Shown piece after piece: positions 10,510 to 22,989 of a DNA stretch of 64,000 nucleotides. Both the position numbers and the translations under genes were made by a program. The stretch is from Cotesia glomerata (taxonomy: Eukaryota; Arthropoda; Insecta; Hymenoptera; Braconidae): contig NC_058164.1 of assembly GCF_020080835.1 (NCBI RefSeq), positions 2,046,001-2,110,000 on the forward strand, in the 5' to 3' direction. Below the pieces are notes generated by a model. That model searched no databases and was not told the DNA's origin. It saw nothing but the letters and a program-made list of their open reading frames with translations. How positions within the stretch are numbered: the stretch's first letter is position 1; the number at the start of each line of letters is the position of its first letter.

Positions 10510-11520
10510 TATTATTAAAATCCACATTTTATCGCCCGACCATGTAATTAAACCTTTGATTTATACTTTAATCCCATCAATTATTATTCCATTACTTTCA
10601 TTCTTTTTAAAACTCAATCTACATTTTTATTTTAACTTTAACATTATCCGCGAGACGTGATGTGATTTTTCAGAGTGATTTTCTATTTTTAATCACTTAT
10701 TTATTAAAAAAAAATCACGCTATTTTTTTATTAATTCCATTAAAGAATTTTATGTCAAAGTAATTTGAAATAAAAAAAATATTACGCAATACAATAATTA
10801 TTTTCGTGAACTTGTTGAATATTATTAAATTAAGTGAAAGGTTTAAAAATAAATAAGATAATAAAAGAGGAAGATAAAAAAAGTTGTTTAATTATATATT
10901 GTATAAGGTCTGAAAAGTATCACATCAAAGTACTTATTTTAATTCGAGGTGAAGAAATCATTGAGCGAAATAAAATAATTTAAAAGTAAAAAATTAAAAC
11001 GGTAGCCTCGGGTCTATTATTCTTTAAGTGAGAGATATTTTATAAATTACTTTTATTTTTAGATATATTTTTTTCATCATCTTTATGTACTTTAAAAACT
11101 AAAACTTCTGTAAGCGGAATTTCCTTAGAGGCTAAAAGTCTGTTTGATTTTTTTTATAACTTAAATATTAATAACAATAGTTATTGTTATTAATAACTCA
11201 GTTGAGTTAAAACTTTCGAGTTTTTCCATTTCACTCATTGTAATAAACAATTTCTCTCAGCTTTTGTGTATTGACGCTGCTCCTTGTTATTGCTTTCACT
11301 TAGAGCGCCATTAATTCGAGTAAACGTTGAATAACACTAGTTCCAGTAGTTAAATTGCTATTTTCTAATAGACGAACCGTCACAACTATAGACATTTCAC
11401 ACTCAACACACAAAACACCTTCTCTATTTAACTCATTTTAAATCAAGTATTTAATGACAATAACTTATTTAAATTCAATTTATCATCGAACATTAGAAGA
11501 TATTTCTTCGTTTTATTTTA

Positions 11521-11523
11521 TTA

Positions 11524-11559
<36 letters not shown>
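11521..11559. repeat. TTA trinucleotide microsatellite
   Basis: About eleven ATT/TTA units in a row within unique AT-rich intron sequence. Confidence 0.85.
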
Positions 11560-13522
11560 TACAATGATAAATAGATATAATTTGTACAGTAATGCAAATA
11601 ACGTACATTAAATGGAGTATTAAGTAAAGTTAATTATTCAAATATTTAATCTTGTCAGAAAATTTACTCTATGAACTTAATACACTTATGTATTTAGTTT
11701 TCTGATATTACATACCGAGTAATACTATTTATGCTTTAGGATTTATTAATATTGTCATTTTTCATTAGTTTATTTTTATACTTTGAATTATTCATTCATT
11801 TATTTATTATTTAATTTACATATTTAATTCATAATATAATAATAATCCCTGGGAAAATATTATTGAGAGCTATAAATAATTTCATTAAGACTTATTGATT
11901 TAACTTTTTATACAAATTAAAATTTTGAACCAGAAAATAAAAAAATTTTAATTTCTTAACTACAAAATAATTTTTAACTAAAAAAACTTTAAACAATTAT
12001 AATTTATCGTCGATCTCTTGACGAAAATTATAAAAATTAAATTACTTCGATTAATTTTTAATACTGAATTATTTCTTCAAAATTATTTATACTTTTATTA
12101 CCAAGTTTTGCTTATACATTCATCAAAAATCGTTTGATCTCTTATTACATGAAGAAAGAACACTTGACAAAATAAAGCTTTTTATAACACAGTGCTTGAA
12201 AAATAAATAAAAATTTCATTAAAAATATATTTTACAATTTATTTTAACTCAAATAAATCATTAACTAATTTTTTTAATAGAAAAAAAAAAAGTAATTATT
12301 GACAATTTATTAACCTTATACGATCAAAAAAAAATGTAATTATCTCTATTAAATCATGATTGAACGCGTATTAATTAATGAAATTAATTATTCAATTATT
12401 TCTGCTAAACTAGATACAAACCTTGACACAAAATATTACAGGTGGTTTAGTACATAATAAATCACAAGTTATCTACAATATATAGCTTCAAATATTTATA
12501 GTAATAAATCTCGAGCTATCATAAATGAGAAAGCATTAATTACAAATACTTGAATTTTTAATTTCTCATTTACATTTAATTAATTACAACTCTTAAGCAT
12601 CAAATACTTATTAAAAAAATAGACAGTAATAATTCACACTGTAAAATGTGTACTATTTATCATTGCGTTCACATAACTAGTGCATAAAAATTCAAGAAGC
12701 GCGACTTCCTGATAAGACAGTGCCTATTTGTGTAATCTTTTTATTTAATACTTCTTTATATTCTCTGGCTTGACTCCAAAAGAGCGGAATACGAAATACC
12801 AAATCGCTAAATTTAATAATCGTCAAAAGTGTCGGCAATAAAAATAAATTACCGTTAATTCAATTTCGAGTTTCATTTTACAGAACAATAGTCAATAGTC
12901 AAAAGTGTCATTATTACATCAACGGTGATATTGCTGACTTGATTTAAAATTGATCGATTATTTACTACGAACTTTACTGTAAAAGTTGCAAAATTAATTA
13001 ATTAAATGTCAACATAAATTTTAAATTGCAGTTGAAAAGTTTATGATGAAAATTATTAAAACATTATTCTGATTATTAATTTACTCACTAATATTCATAC
13101 ACAAAATTGTAACTATAATTAGCGTTACCCATCTGCTCGCTCGGTCGTTCATTAAATCCTCGCATTAATATGCGATACGAGCTTATTAGTTTCTCACATA
13201 CTTACCAAAGTTATCCGATTATTTTTTGCCGTTTTTATTAAATTTTTTTTCTTCTCGCACATTTCATTTTCGCAACTAATTTTCCTCAATTAATAAAAAA
13301 TATTTAATTAACTAGTACGTCACCTTTCATGGTTAATAATATTCTTTTTTTATTTTAATTATTGATTATAGTCAGTATTAATTCGGATAAATGGTGCCAT
13401 ATAATCTGTGATACAACGATGAACAATGATATAAATTATTTATTTAAAAAAATTATTTAAACATTTAAGAAATAAGTCAGTGATTATTTATTTGACTGTA
13501 TATTTGAAATAACAAATTAAAA

Positions 13523-13721
13523 ATGTCGACGGAAGATATAAAATCCCGCGCATCACCTGCGCCATCAGCTAACATTGAAGACACATCGGGAATAAATCCT
13601 CGAAGAATGTCTTCATTTAAGGAGTACAAATTTTTTCGGAGCTTCAGCGCCAAAGTGGAAAATTGGCCGATGCGAAAAGCAGAAGCTTTATGGCGGCGTA
13701 TGCGTGAGAGAAAAATTGCAG
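13523..13721 (+). CDS. cv-c: Alternative first coding exon of the cv-c/DLC-family gene
   Basis: ATG at 13523 in AAAATG context, with an in-frame TGA at 13505-13507, so this is a true start. It encodes 66 residues plus one base, ending at 13721 before donor G|GTATAA. The phase (1) is what exon E needs; the junction reads RERKIA-EIEAQEACKWL. The product begins MSTEDIKSRASPAPSANIED and ends in a basic, Trp-containing amphipathic stretch (EYKFFRSFSAKVENWPMRKA, then EALWRRMRERKIA), which may bind membrane or a partner. This gives a short isoform without exons A-D, paralleling the multiple promoters of vertebrate DLC1 and STARD13. TCAGT initiator-like motifs lie near 13372 and 13478, but the transcription start cannot be fixed by eye. 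Confidence 0.8.
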
Positions 13722-13888
13722 GTATAATAAAATTATAAATCTTTGATATTTATTTAAAATAAACTCAAATTTTCGTGGAAAATTTTTCTCATGAGAAAAA
13801 TTTAAACGTTACGAACACAAAATACAAAATTTTCATGAGACGAAAAAATTTTTTATTCAATTATTGTTATAAACAACATTGAAATATA

Positions 13889-14067
13889 CACAGAAAAAAA
13901 TAATTTTTTGCGCCAAGAAAATTTTAAGGAAGATTATATTTATTTTAGTGCAAAAACAAATTTTCTTGGCTCAAGAAAATTTTAATTCGTCCAAGAAATT
14001 TTTAGTCTTCCTTAATATTTTCTTGAGCCAAGAAAATTCATACTCGAATTAATTTTTATTTTCTGTG
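13889..14067. mobile_element. MITE with CACAGAAAAAAA ends (AAGAAAATTTT family)
   Basis: Inverted ends CACAGAAAAAAATAATTTTT and TTTTTATTTTCTGTG, with TA on the left (13887-13888). Internal CAAGAAAATTTTAAGGAAGA and AGTCTTCCTTAATATTTTCT are complementary, so the whole element folds back. It is close to the element at 32853-33031. Confidence 0.75.
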
Positions 14068-14870
14068 AAGTGGGAATAATAATAATTAAAAAAATTTTTC
14101 AAAGCCGAATTGAGTGTTAAAAGAATAAAATTTAAGATAATAACTCGATTTATCATTTAAGTATTCCCAACATTAACGATAAGGTTCGATAATAAAAAAT
14201 AACACTATATTCTTTTACTCAATAACTTATTTCGTGATATATATTTAAGATTAAGTAGCTGACGAAAATACATAGTAAAAAATTTTTCGCCATTGTATCA
14301 AAAAATTTTGTGTTAAAAATTTTTATGTTAAATATTTAACACTTTTTTGTGTTGATTTAACAGAATAAATGTCAAATTTACACGTAAAAGTGTTAAATAT
14401 TTAACACAAAATTTTTCGACGCAATGACGCAAAATTTTTTACTGTGTATAATATTCAAGGTCGAATAAAAAAAAAACTTCCTTTAATAATTATAGCGTCT
14501 CTTTATAATAAATTGATAAGGGATTCGCTTAGTGTTTATCAGAAAATTTTGAAAGTAGGATTGTAATGATATAAAAAAAAAAAATAGTAAATTATAAAAT
14601 TAATATTTAAACAAAAAAAAAGTAAAGTAATATTTAAAATCAAATTTAAAAAAAAATATTTTTTTTAGAACATTAAGTAATTTTTTTTTTTATTTATTCA
14701 ACGAATGAGCATTGTGAGTCGTGCACTTTTAGATTTGCTAAACTTTTTTAATTAATATTTTTAAATTTAAAAAATACTTGTAAAAACAATAATAGTTAAA
14801 AATTTTATTTATTTTCTTACAAATAATTATTTGTTCGAGAACAATAACGAATTAATTTTATAAACAATTG
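14050..14870. repeat. Segmental duplication, copy 1 (partner 16660-17275)
   Basis: Shares with 16660-17275, in the same order, GAATTGAGTGTTAAAAG, AATAACTCGATTTATC, AACTTCCTTTAATAATTATA, TTTATTCAACGAATGAGCAT and TTCGAGAACAATAACGAATT. This copy carries the MITE at 14271-14446, which the partner lacks. The copies are about 2.6 kb apart in direct orientation. Confidence 0.8.
14271..14446. mobile_element. MITE of the CAYAGTAAAAAATTTT family, copy 1
   Basis: Ends CATAGTAAAAAATTTTTCGC and AAAATTTTTTACTGTG, flanked by TA (14269-14270, 14447-14448). Internal GTTAAATATTTAACAC repeats and CGCAATGACGCAAAATTTTT match the copies at 37468, 49473 and 49755. The duplicated partner segment at 16660-17275 retains the empty TA site (GACGAAATATTCAGGG). 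Confidence 0.85.
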
Positions 14871-15588
14871 ATCAATAGAAAATTAAATAAGAATTTTTTA
14901 CAAATGTTACTTTGGCATTTCTCATTTTTCCAGGATAATTTCGCTAATTAAATCCAAAAAGTGTCATTTAAAATTTGTTATAACTAATAACAAAAATTAA
15001 TTGAATATTCATTAAATGCAATCCACAGTTTATAAATTACAATCTACATTGTAGAGTTGATATAATTGAATTTTTAATTTCTCAATTACCACAGTTAATT
15101 AAACCCATTGAAAATATTCATAACAAAAGTTCGAACAATAAATTTTGCTTAAACAAATAAAAATTGAAAATAAATAATCAATATTTAAAAATAAAAAAAA
15201 GATTGACAGTTAGTAAATGTCAATACAAGTAAAAATACTGGCGCTTGTCAAGTATTGGGGTAGTGTATCGAAAGTAAAAATAAAAAGTGCCCAGAATGAA
15301 ACCACAAACCGAGGCGTTGTGTAAGAAACATGACTCGAGATTTAATGAAATGAAGAGGCGAGATACTTACATGCCACCGTGTCACCTCGAAGGGAGTCTT
15401 GAGGTGTTTTTTTTTTCTTTTTACGTTTCAAATGACGCCGACGCTAATGGAGCGATCGAGTACTCTTGGTATTGCGATCTAGTGTTCGCACAATGTCAAG
15501 TGGACATCTGTATGTGTCGAGGGAGATGAAAACGAGAAAACAAGTCGACACTTATACTTATAACTTATAACTAACTATCCTACTAGTG

Positions 15589-15590
<2 letters not shown>

Positions 15591-15621
<31 letters not shown>
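15591..15621. repeat. ATT trinucleotide microsatellite
   Basis: About ten ATT units after GTGTTT. Intronic. Confidence 0.85.
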
Positions 15622-16659
15622 TTATGTACAGCCATTGAATTGATCTTGGCTGCGGTCTCCTTGCGGGCTACGTCGGATCGCCGTAAAATAAAAAAATAAA
15701 CGTAACATCTCAGTACAATAAAATTCTCTAAACATGTAATTCAATAAAATGAAAATGAAAATAAATTTTATAACTTATTCTGTCGCATCATATTCAATGA
15801 CATCAGCTGCGAATTCTCACGTGCATCTTGATTTATGACGCTACAGACTATACAGATATAAGTTATAAGATATAAATAAATAATTCTCACTCTTAAAATA
15901 AAATTTTCAAGAGCACAAATTGACCTTATCATTTTATTACTCTTTTTAATGTTGCTACATTTTATTGAATTTTATAGAATAAAATGAATGTGACGTATGA
16001 ATGAATTTTTGGAGGACACTGAGGAGGACTATTTCAATGAATTCAAATTAAATGTGAAATAGATTTTACCAAACGAAGACCGGGGCAGCCATAGCTTTTA
16101 TATTTTATAATTTGTATTTCATAGAATCTGAATTATAAAATGTTATATATATTATATATTATACAGAGTGAGTAGGTAGTTTTTGTTGTATAGAAGTTTA
16201 ATTGTTTCTCAAACAATACTGAAAGCAACGGTTGACTGAGTCCTTCGACGAATGATTTTGTTCAGCCCGGCTTACTTTGAATACCACTTTAGCATTTCCG
16301 AGGATGTTATATACTCGATGCCAATGAAAGCTCTGCAATATTCAATAAATTCAAAAATTCTATTAAGCAAATAACAAACTATCAATTTTTATTTTTTTCA
16401 ATTTTTCATTATTTTGCAAAATTTTATCTGCCTGTTATTTTAACGAGTCAGCGTTTTTTTCTTTCTTATATTAAGAACGCGAGAATAAATATTTTTGTTT
16501 ATAATAAATAAAACCAATTTGGATTTGTAAATAAATTCAAGCAAAAAATTTTTATACTACTGTAAAATAAACAGAAAAATTGTGATATTTTTTTTTCAAG
16601 TCAATAATTTCTAGCGACTTTAAAATTAAAATTAAGACTAATTTTTTTTTTATTGAGTT

Positions 16660-17275
16660 AATAATTTTTATTTTCTGTAAAGTAGAAATAATAGTAATTA
16701 AAAAAATTTTTCAAAACCGAATTGAGTGTTAAAAGCATAAAATTAAAAATAATAACTCGATTTATCGTTCAAGTATTTCCAACAACGATAGGGTTCAATA
16801 ATAAAAAATAACACAATATTCTTTTATTCAATAACTTATTTCGTTATATATATTTATAATTAAGTTGGTAGCTGACGAAATATTCAGGGTCAAATAAAAA
16901 AAACTTCCTTTAATAATTATAAAGTCTCTTTACAATAAATTGAGTAGAGATTCACTTAGTGTTTATCAGAAAATTTTAAAAGTAGAATTGTAATGATATT
17001 TAAAAAAAATAGCAAATTGTAAAATTAATATTTAAATAAAAAAAAAAGTAAAGTAATATTTAAAATAAAATTTAAAAAAATATTTTTTTAGACCATTAAC
17101 TACTTTTTTTTTTATTTATTCAACGAATGAGCATTATGACTTTTGTATGAAATATTTAAAAATTTTTAAAATACTTTTGAAAACAATATAGTTCAAAATT
17201 TTGACCTGAGATTTATTTTCTTATAAAAATTTATTTATTCGAGAACAATAACGAATTAATTTTGTGAGTAATTGA
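16660..17275. repeat. Segmental duplication, copy 2 (partner 14050-14870)
   Basis: Direct copy of 14050-14870 without the 14271-14446 MITE. It includes the right end of the 13889-14067 MITE (TTTTTATTTTCTGTAAAGTA), so that MITE predates the duplication. A shorter repeat pair, about 16515-16650 and 17280-17400 (AATAAATTCAAG, AAATTTTTATACTA and TTCTAGCGACTTTAAAATTA), brackets it, implying a further local duplication. Confidence 0.78.
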
Positions 17276-18133
17276 ACAATTGGATTTGTTAATAAATTCA
17301 AGTAAAAAATTTTTATACTAGCGTAAAATAAACAGAAAAATTGTGATATAAAAAAAATAATTTCTAGCGACTTTAAAATTAAAATTGAGGCTAATTTTTT
17401 TTATTGTAATATTGTACTGAATAATATTGAAGAACGAGGACAAAAATTGCTACAGAATGACATAATCGAAGCAAAATAAAACCTTTTACAGACTTAGCTC
17501 ACTTAAAGTCTCATACAATTAGTTGTAAAGAGATTAAAGTATTACGGTGGCTCAAAAGTAAAAGGATTTAAATGTGGATTTTATTTATTTAATACCTATG
17601 AGTGTATTAACTTTTGAATCGCAATTGTTGTTTTATTTTTAGGAGAGTGACTAGTAAATTTACTTTCTTTGTAATACTCGTCCTACGACATTTCTTGTGG
17701 TCTTCTGTTTGGTATTAGTGTATAATATAAGTACACTAATACGCATATGTGTATTTATTGGCATCACTAGGCCACACTTAAGCTAACCGGCAAGGATTAA
17801 CCAGTGTAGCGGAGTTCAGCTGTTTAGATTTATAAGAAGGTATTAGCTGTCTAATGGGCCATTCACGTTAAACTCGATAAGGATAATATTAATGAGGCCT
17901 TGATTGATATCCATCAACAACTTGATAGCGTCGTCTATTCACTTTAACAACCTACCGTGTCCCAATTAATCGATTACTGTCCAGCTTTCCTTATCCTTAT
18001 TTATTTTTAATTTAGAGAAATTTCTAATAATGATTTTTCTGCCACTCAAAAGTAAAGAGTTGTTCTGTGCTGTAAAAAATTTATGATCTTTGTTGTTATA
18101 TAAGTCATTTTTATTGAAATTTTAGAATGTCCA

Positions 18134-18832
18134 CACGGAAAAAAAGGTTCACTTGAGCCAAAAAAATATTTTTCGTCCTAATTATTTTCTTGAGCGAAAA
18201 AAAATTTTTTTTGACACAAGAAATTTCACTTATTCCAACAAAATTAATTCTCTTGCTTTAAGAAATACGTATCTTGATCCAAGAAAATTTATTTAAGTCA
18301 AGAAAATCTTGTTGTTTTGAGAAAATTCAGCCTCTTGCTCCAAAAAATTTAGTTCTTGATAGAAGTAAATTTTCTTGTCTTAAAAAAATTTCTCTCTTGC
18401 TCCAAAAAATTAAATATAAAGATAGAAGTAAATTTTCATAAATATTTTTATTGATTAACATGTCAAATGGGAAGATCAAATAATATTTCATCATTTTTTT
18501 TCATTCAATATGTATAATTGTACGCTAAAATAGTATAAAATGGGTATCAAATATTCAAGAAAAAAATTTTCTCAAGGTGAGAAAATTTTTTTCTCAGCTG
18601 AAGTAGGTGGCGCTGCTTCCCCAAAGTATCTAAAAATCTTGATCTAATATACAAATTTACTGTATCAAGTATTTATGATAATTTGAATTAAGAAAAAATT
18701 ACTTCCACCAAAAATAGAATTACAAGAAAAATTTTTACTTCGGCCAACACAACTTCGGTCTTTCTTCAAGCACCCGAAAATTTTCTTGAGCTAAGAATTT
18801 TGTTCTCCAGTCAAGAAATTTTTCTTTCTGTG
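18134..18832. mobile_element. About 700-bp fold-back element, copy 1 (partner 43143-43810)
   Basis: Starts CACGGAAAAAAAGGTTCACT and ends TCAAGAAATTTTTCTTTCTG. Near-identical over its length to 43143-43810, with shared unusual stretches such as CAGCTGAAGTAGGTGGCGCT and TTCATTCAATATGTATAATT. Filled with TTCTTG/CAAGAA motifs as in the smaller CACAGAAAAA MITEs, so it may be a longer relative of them. No coding frame. Confidence 0.75.
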
Positions 18833-19228
18833 CAATAATGTAAAAATCTATTTTTATACGGTGTTTAATTTTTTAAAATATTTACACTATATTTATTGTC
18901 AAAAAAAAAATAATTTTTGAGCGACGGTATAAATTTTTAATTGAAATTTGAAATTCTAATATTGAAAAAAATATTAAAATTTTTTTTATGGCTAAAAAAA
19001 ATTTTTTATTGAAAATTTTCACAAAAAAAATTATTTACAGTTTGATAAAAAGTTTTTATAATTTAAAAATTAAATTTTTAGGCATTATAATCAAAATTTG
19101 TATCAAAGTTTGCAATTTTAATTTAGAAAAAAATTTTAGGTCAATTTTCACGTAAAAAATTTTCCAGTTTCATAAAAAACTGTTATTATTAAAAATACAA
19201 TTTTTTTTATGATGAATTAGAGATATTT

Positions 19229-19660
19229 ACGGTGGCACGGCAGCCGTCGATCATCCCACTCTAGAACCTGCGTGGCACACGTGCGATCCGATGACGTGCT
19301 CATATAGTAGCTTGATGTTATCCCATGGCATGCCCAGATCCCCGAGCTTCTCTCATATCAAGCTTTTATTATTAAATCCTTTTTTTTTTTAATTGTTCTT
19401 GATTTCACCTTTTTTATTTTTTGTTAAACGGCTGTGTTGTGGACGTGGGCGATATTTACGGGGCGATCAGTTTGCCCGCGGACCCGTGGATTTATTTGTG
19501 GAGCCCCTGGAGTGCTCGTAATAGATTAGAATATAAACCGGCAGGCGCTCGGTTTGGAATCGGTTGCCAAGCTTCCTCCACGATTTACCATCAATTCTCT
19601 CAAAAGGCATATTGTAACACACAAAACACACATATTTATATATTCCCCTGGTGTTAATAC
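19229..19660. other. GC-richer intronic island
   Basis: Unique-looking blocks (GGCACGGCAGCCGTCGATCA; CGATCAGTTTGCCCGCGGAC) in a very AT-rich intron. Short overlapping open frames on both strands reflect composition. A conserved enhancer, alternative promoter or non-coding RNA exon are all possible; nothing specific can be assigned. Confidence 0.3.
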
Positions 19661-20371
19661 TCTCATTCATTGTTCTCTGGTGGATTTATTTATTCAATCA
19701 ACAAATCACTCCATTCATACCCTATATTTAAGTTAACTATTATTTCTACGAGTTTATTTCTTTGCGTAATTCTTTTAAATAATTTTATTATTTAATCTTA
19801 TTGCGTCTTCAAGCTTCAATTTTTTAATTAAAAGTGAAATAAAAATCCTGACAGTTTATCCAAGGTATCACTCGAGTAATACAATTAAATATCAGAGAAT
19901 ATCTCGTAGTTTAAAATAAAAAAATAACTCATTAAATAATTATTGATTGTAATATTTTTTTTCCATCAAGTAAAAAATTATTCATTAAAGTAAACCGATT
20001 ATAAAAAATATTTGCTTTTTTTTTAAAAATTTTTTTTCATCAAAGTTCTCTTTAATTATTATTAAGGAAAATGATTTCCTTTTAATTAAAATACAAGTTT
20101 TTTAATAGAAACTGCAAATTATATATAAAAAAAAAACCAATAAAAATATAATTAAAAAAAAAGTTAGCTGTTGAAAAGAACACTTGTAAATTTTCCTCCT
20201 CAATTAATGTCAGCTTATTTACGTAACATTTCTATTAAATTACAAGAATAAAACCATAAAATGTTGAGGTTTTTTTTAAACAACTTTGCTGTAAATTCTT
20301 CAAGTATTTTTTATCTAAAAAAATTTTTAATACTTTTACTTGAATTTTCTAAAAAATTTGTCGAGTTAAAA

Positions 20372-20605
20372 TTATTGAACGGAATTTAATATAAAATAAG
20401 GTAATTTTAGTATCGAATATCCGTAAGTAACATTTATGAATATGTAAATATCAAAGTACGAACATTTAATAAATAATATAGAGCAAGTAAGTTTGCAGAC
20501 TGTCATATAAAAGTTTTCTATCATTTCGAAATGTGGATCCACTGAATCTTTCTTCAATAAAGGCATCTTCTCATATTTATCCTTGAATAGTTGATTCATT
20601 TTCAT
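20372..20605 (-). CDS. Unidentified small ORF, minus strand, 77 codons
   Basis: Reads MKMNQLFKDKYEKMPLLKKD, then SVDPHFEMIENFYMTV, then a hydrophobic stretch (CSILFIKCSYFDIYIFINV) that could be a membrane segment. The first half has mixed third-position bases and hydrophilic periodicity, more coding-like than random AT-rich frames. The second half is weaker. ATG-started and TAA-terminated. It is antisense inside the cv-c intron. It may be a gene fragment, a small nested gene or chance; no family is recognised. Confidence 0.2.
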   Translation of the reverse strand: MKMNQLFKDKYEKMPLLKKDSVDPHFEMIENFYMTVCKLTCSILFIKCSYFDIYIFINVTYGYSILKLPYFILNSVQ

Positions 20606-21511
20606 TCAACGTTGAAAGTATTGAAGGATAAATTCTTAAAGGATATACATTTGACTTTTATTAAATTCCTCGAACAGATGTTCGGTAACTACCCTATTAG
20701 ATAAAATAGGTCAATCTATCAAATTTTGAAGTGATTAAAATAATTTACGGCGAAGCTTAAAAAAGATTCGGAAAAAATTCAAGAAAACATGTTTGAGTTT
20801 ACGAGCTAACAAAACACTGCAATCTTGAGAGTTGATCATAAAACGTGAAAGCTGACATTTGTCACGTTCAAGATGTTAAGTACGAGGATAAATGTCAAAA
20901 TGTTAGCTCATAAAAATTGATGCCCTCGCTCAAAAGTGCATTCCGTCTAAACTTACAGGCTTAAGGATAATTTTGTTTAGAGCTTAAATCATACTTTTTC
21001 AATTGTTTTTACGTTTAATCTCAGTAAACAGTTATTTATTAGTAATATCATACTTATACATATACATTTACTTACATGTTGGGAATAATTTATGAATACT
21101 GTTTATGCAACGGCTGGCGCCTCTTTCCTCTTTCTCGCCTATTTTTGTTATTTCATTTATTATTCTGTAAAACAATTTTCCTTGACGCTGAAATGTGTAA
21201 TGAAAAAGAAACAACTATTTTTTTTAGCGTATACAACACAACTATCCGCGAACATAACCCACCCGATTTTTCATACTCAAAGTGAGTAGCGAGCGAGCCA
21301 GAGTTTCTCCAGTTATTTACATCCAGAGTCTGCCTGTATTTTGTTTCCGAGTTGAGGGAATGGAAGAAGACTCTCACACCCTTACATATGCAGAGTTAAC
21401 ATTTTATTGCCATCGTAAGAATCATTTTATGTTTCAACACACTGTGATGTGGACGAGAAGAGCCGGTACTTTTATTTTTGCCGGCTGATAAACGCTTCGC
21501 GGTAGGGATAC

Positions 21512-21772
21512 ATGATTATATATTTGGCGATTATCAACACACAAGACGGTAATAAGATTATTTTTAAACTTGGATCTAATGTAAACACGGAAATGTTTTT
21601 TAATATTAAAAATATAAATAATAATATAATTGATAGAGATAAATTGGAGTACTTTGTTTTAATAATCGGTGACGAAAAATTAAAGGCGTATCATAAAATC
21701 TTGTTTACCTTCGACGCATCCGGTGCTTTTCTGTACAATGATTACCATAATTATCAGAATTATATGGTTTAA
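21512..21772 (+). CDS. Unidentified small ORF, 86 codons, coding-like
   Basis: ATG to TAA frame reading MIIYLAIINTQDGNKIIFKL, then an Asn/Ile-rich middle, then DKLEYFVLIIGDEKLKAY and ILFTFDASGAFLYNDYHNYQ. Codon use is varied (GGT GAC GAA, TTC GAC GCA TCC GGT GCT), unlike frames forced open by A/T runs. There is no signal peptide. Upstream 21360-21510 is moderately GC-rich; downstream is T-rich and ends in repeated TTTTA. It may be a small nested gene, an exon of a non-coding transcript or a fragment of an older insertion. No homolog is recognised. Confidence 0.3.
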   Translation: MIIYLAIINTQDGNKIIFKLGSNVNTEMFFNIKNINNNIIDRDKLEYFVLIIGDEKLKAYHKILFTFDASGAFLYNDYHNYQNYMV

Positions 21773-22989
21773 CTAATTATATAGTTTGTCGATGCATATT
21801 TGTATTTTCGGTCTTGTTTATTTTATTTTATTTTATCCTGTAAAAATAAAAAATAAGTATTTAATTACGAAATTGAATTCACCACTTTATTTACATTTTA
21901 AGTATATTATTTTCGGTAAATATTATTATTTACCCGAGTTTTAAATTTATACACACAAAAACGTGAGAAAAAATTATATATCAATCCTCATGAATTTTTT
22001 TTTTTAAGAAAAGAAAAAAATTGCTTTAAAATAATGATGTTTTTGAACCAGAAAATCCGCGACAGCTTTATAGGTCAAACAGTTTTTGTAAACTTTTAAT
22101 TTATAGTAATAATAATAATATTTTATAAAGTTTCGTAATCGTTAAATTAAATTTCCTCTAATAAATAATCCTGGGAAAAAATAAATTCGTAAGAATTTTA
22201 TATAGAATACTGGGACTGGGGCAAATTGAATCATCTTTTAAAGAGTTGTACTTTTTATATTTGTGTTTACAAATTCTCACTTACGATATAAAGAAAAATA
22301 GGGAAAATGGGTCACTTGGGGTAAACAGACAATTCTTTAATTTGATAATTATGCAGCTGTATGGTTTTTGTTATTTTTAGTTTTTATTTTCTTTTCTCCT
22401 GAATCAATGAAAAATAAAGATATATTCTTTCACAAAGTAAAAAAAATCGAATAATGATTTGCTTTTTTTTAATTTTAAAATTCATTTTTCTCTGCAAAAA
22501 ATTGCTAATTTAATTTCACATATTTACTTAGTACGTCTCTCATTACTATTTGTGATTTATTATTTATCAATAGCCACATTAGACCATTAAATGTTTATCA
22601 GATCGGCCCAACAATATACCAATAGACGTCATAAAGATGACGCAGATAAATGTTGATGCATCTCGATTCTTTGTCCCGAGGGCGCATAAATACACACTTA
22701 AACAAAATACATCTACATGTACATTAAATAATACAAACAAATACAACTGCGCTTTTATATCGAAGGTTTCGATTACCGGCCTTAAAAATACTAAATGTAT
22801 TTAAACCAGCTATTTCCGTTACATTTGAATTTCCTTTGATGTTAAATACACTCATCGAATTACGTATTGATGAAAGGAAGCAATAAGTTCCGAGTTCGCT
22901 CTGCTCGGTAAAGAGGTTAAATTAAATAATAATAAAAATCAATTTTTTCTGAAGTTCTATTAATTTATAAAACAATAAATGATAAAAAA

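Noticed and set aside
15287..15529. 80-codon + frame with ATG at 15296
   Set aside because: A donor-like GTAAGA exists in phase 1, but joining to exon E would create a TAA at the junction; the rest includes a T run and looks non-coding.
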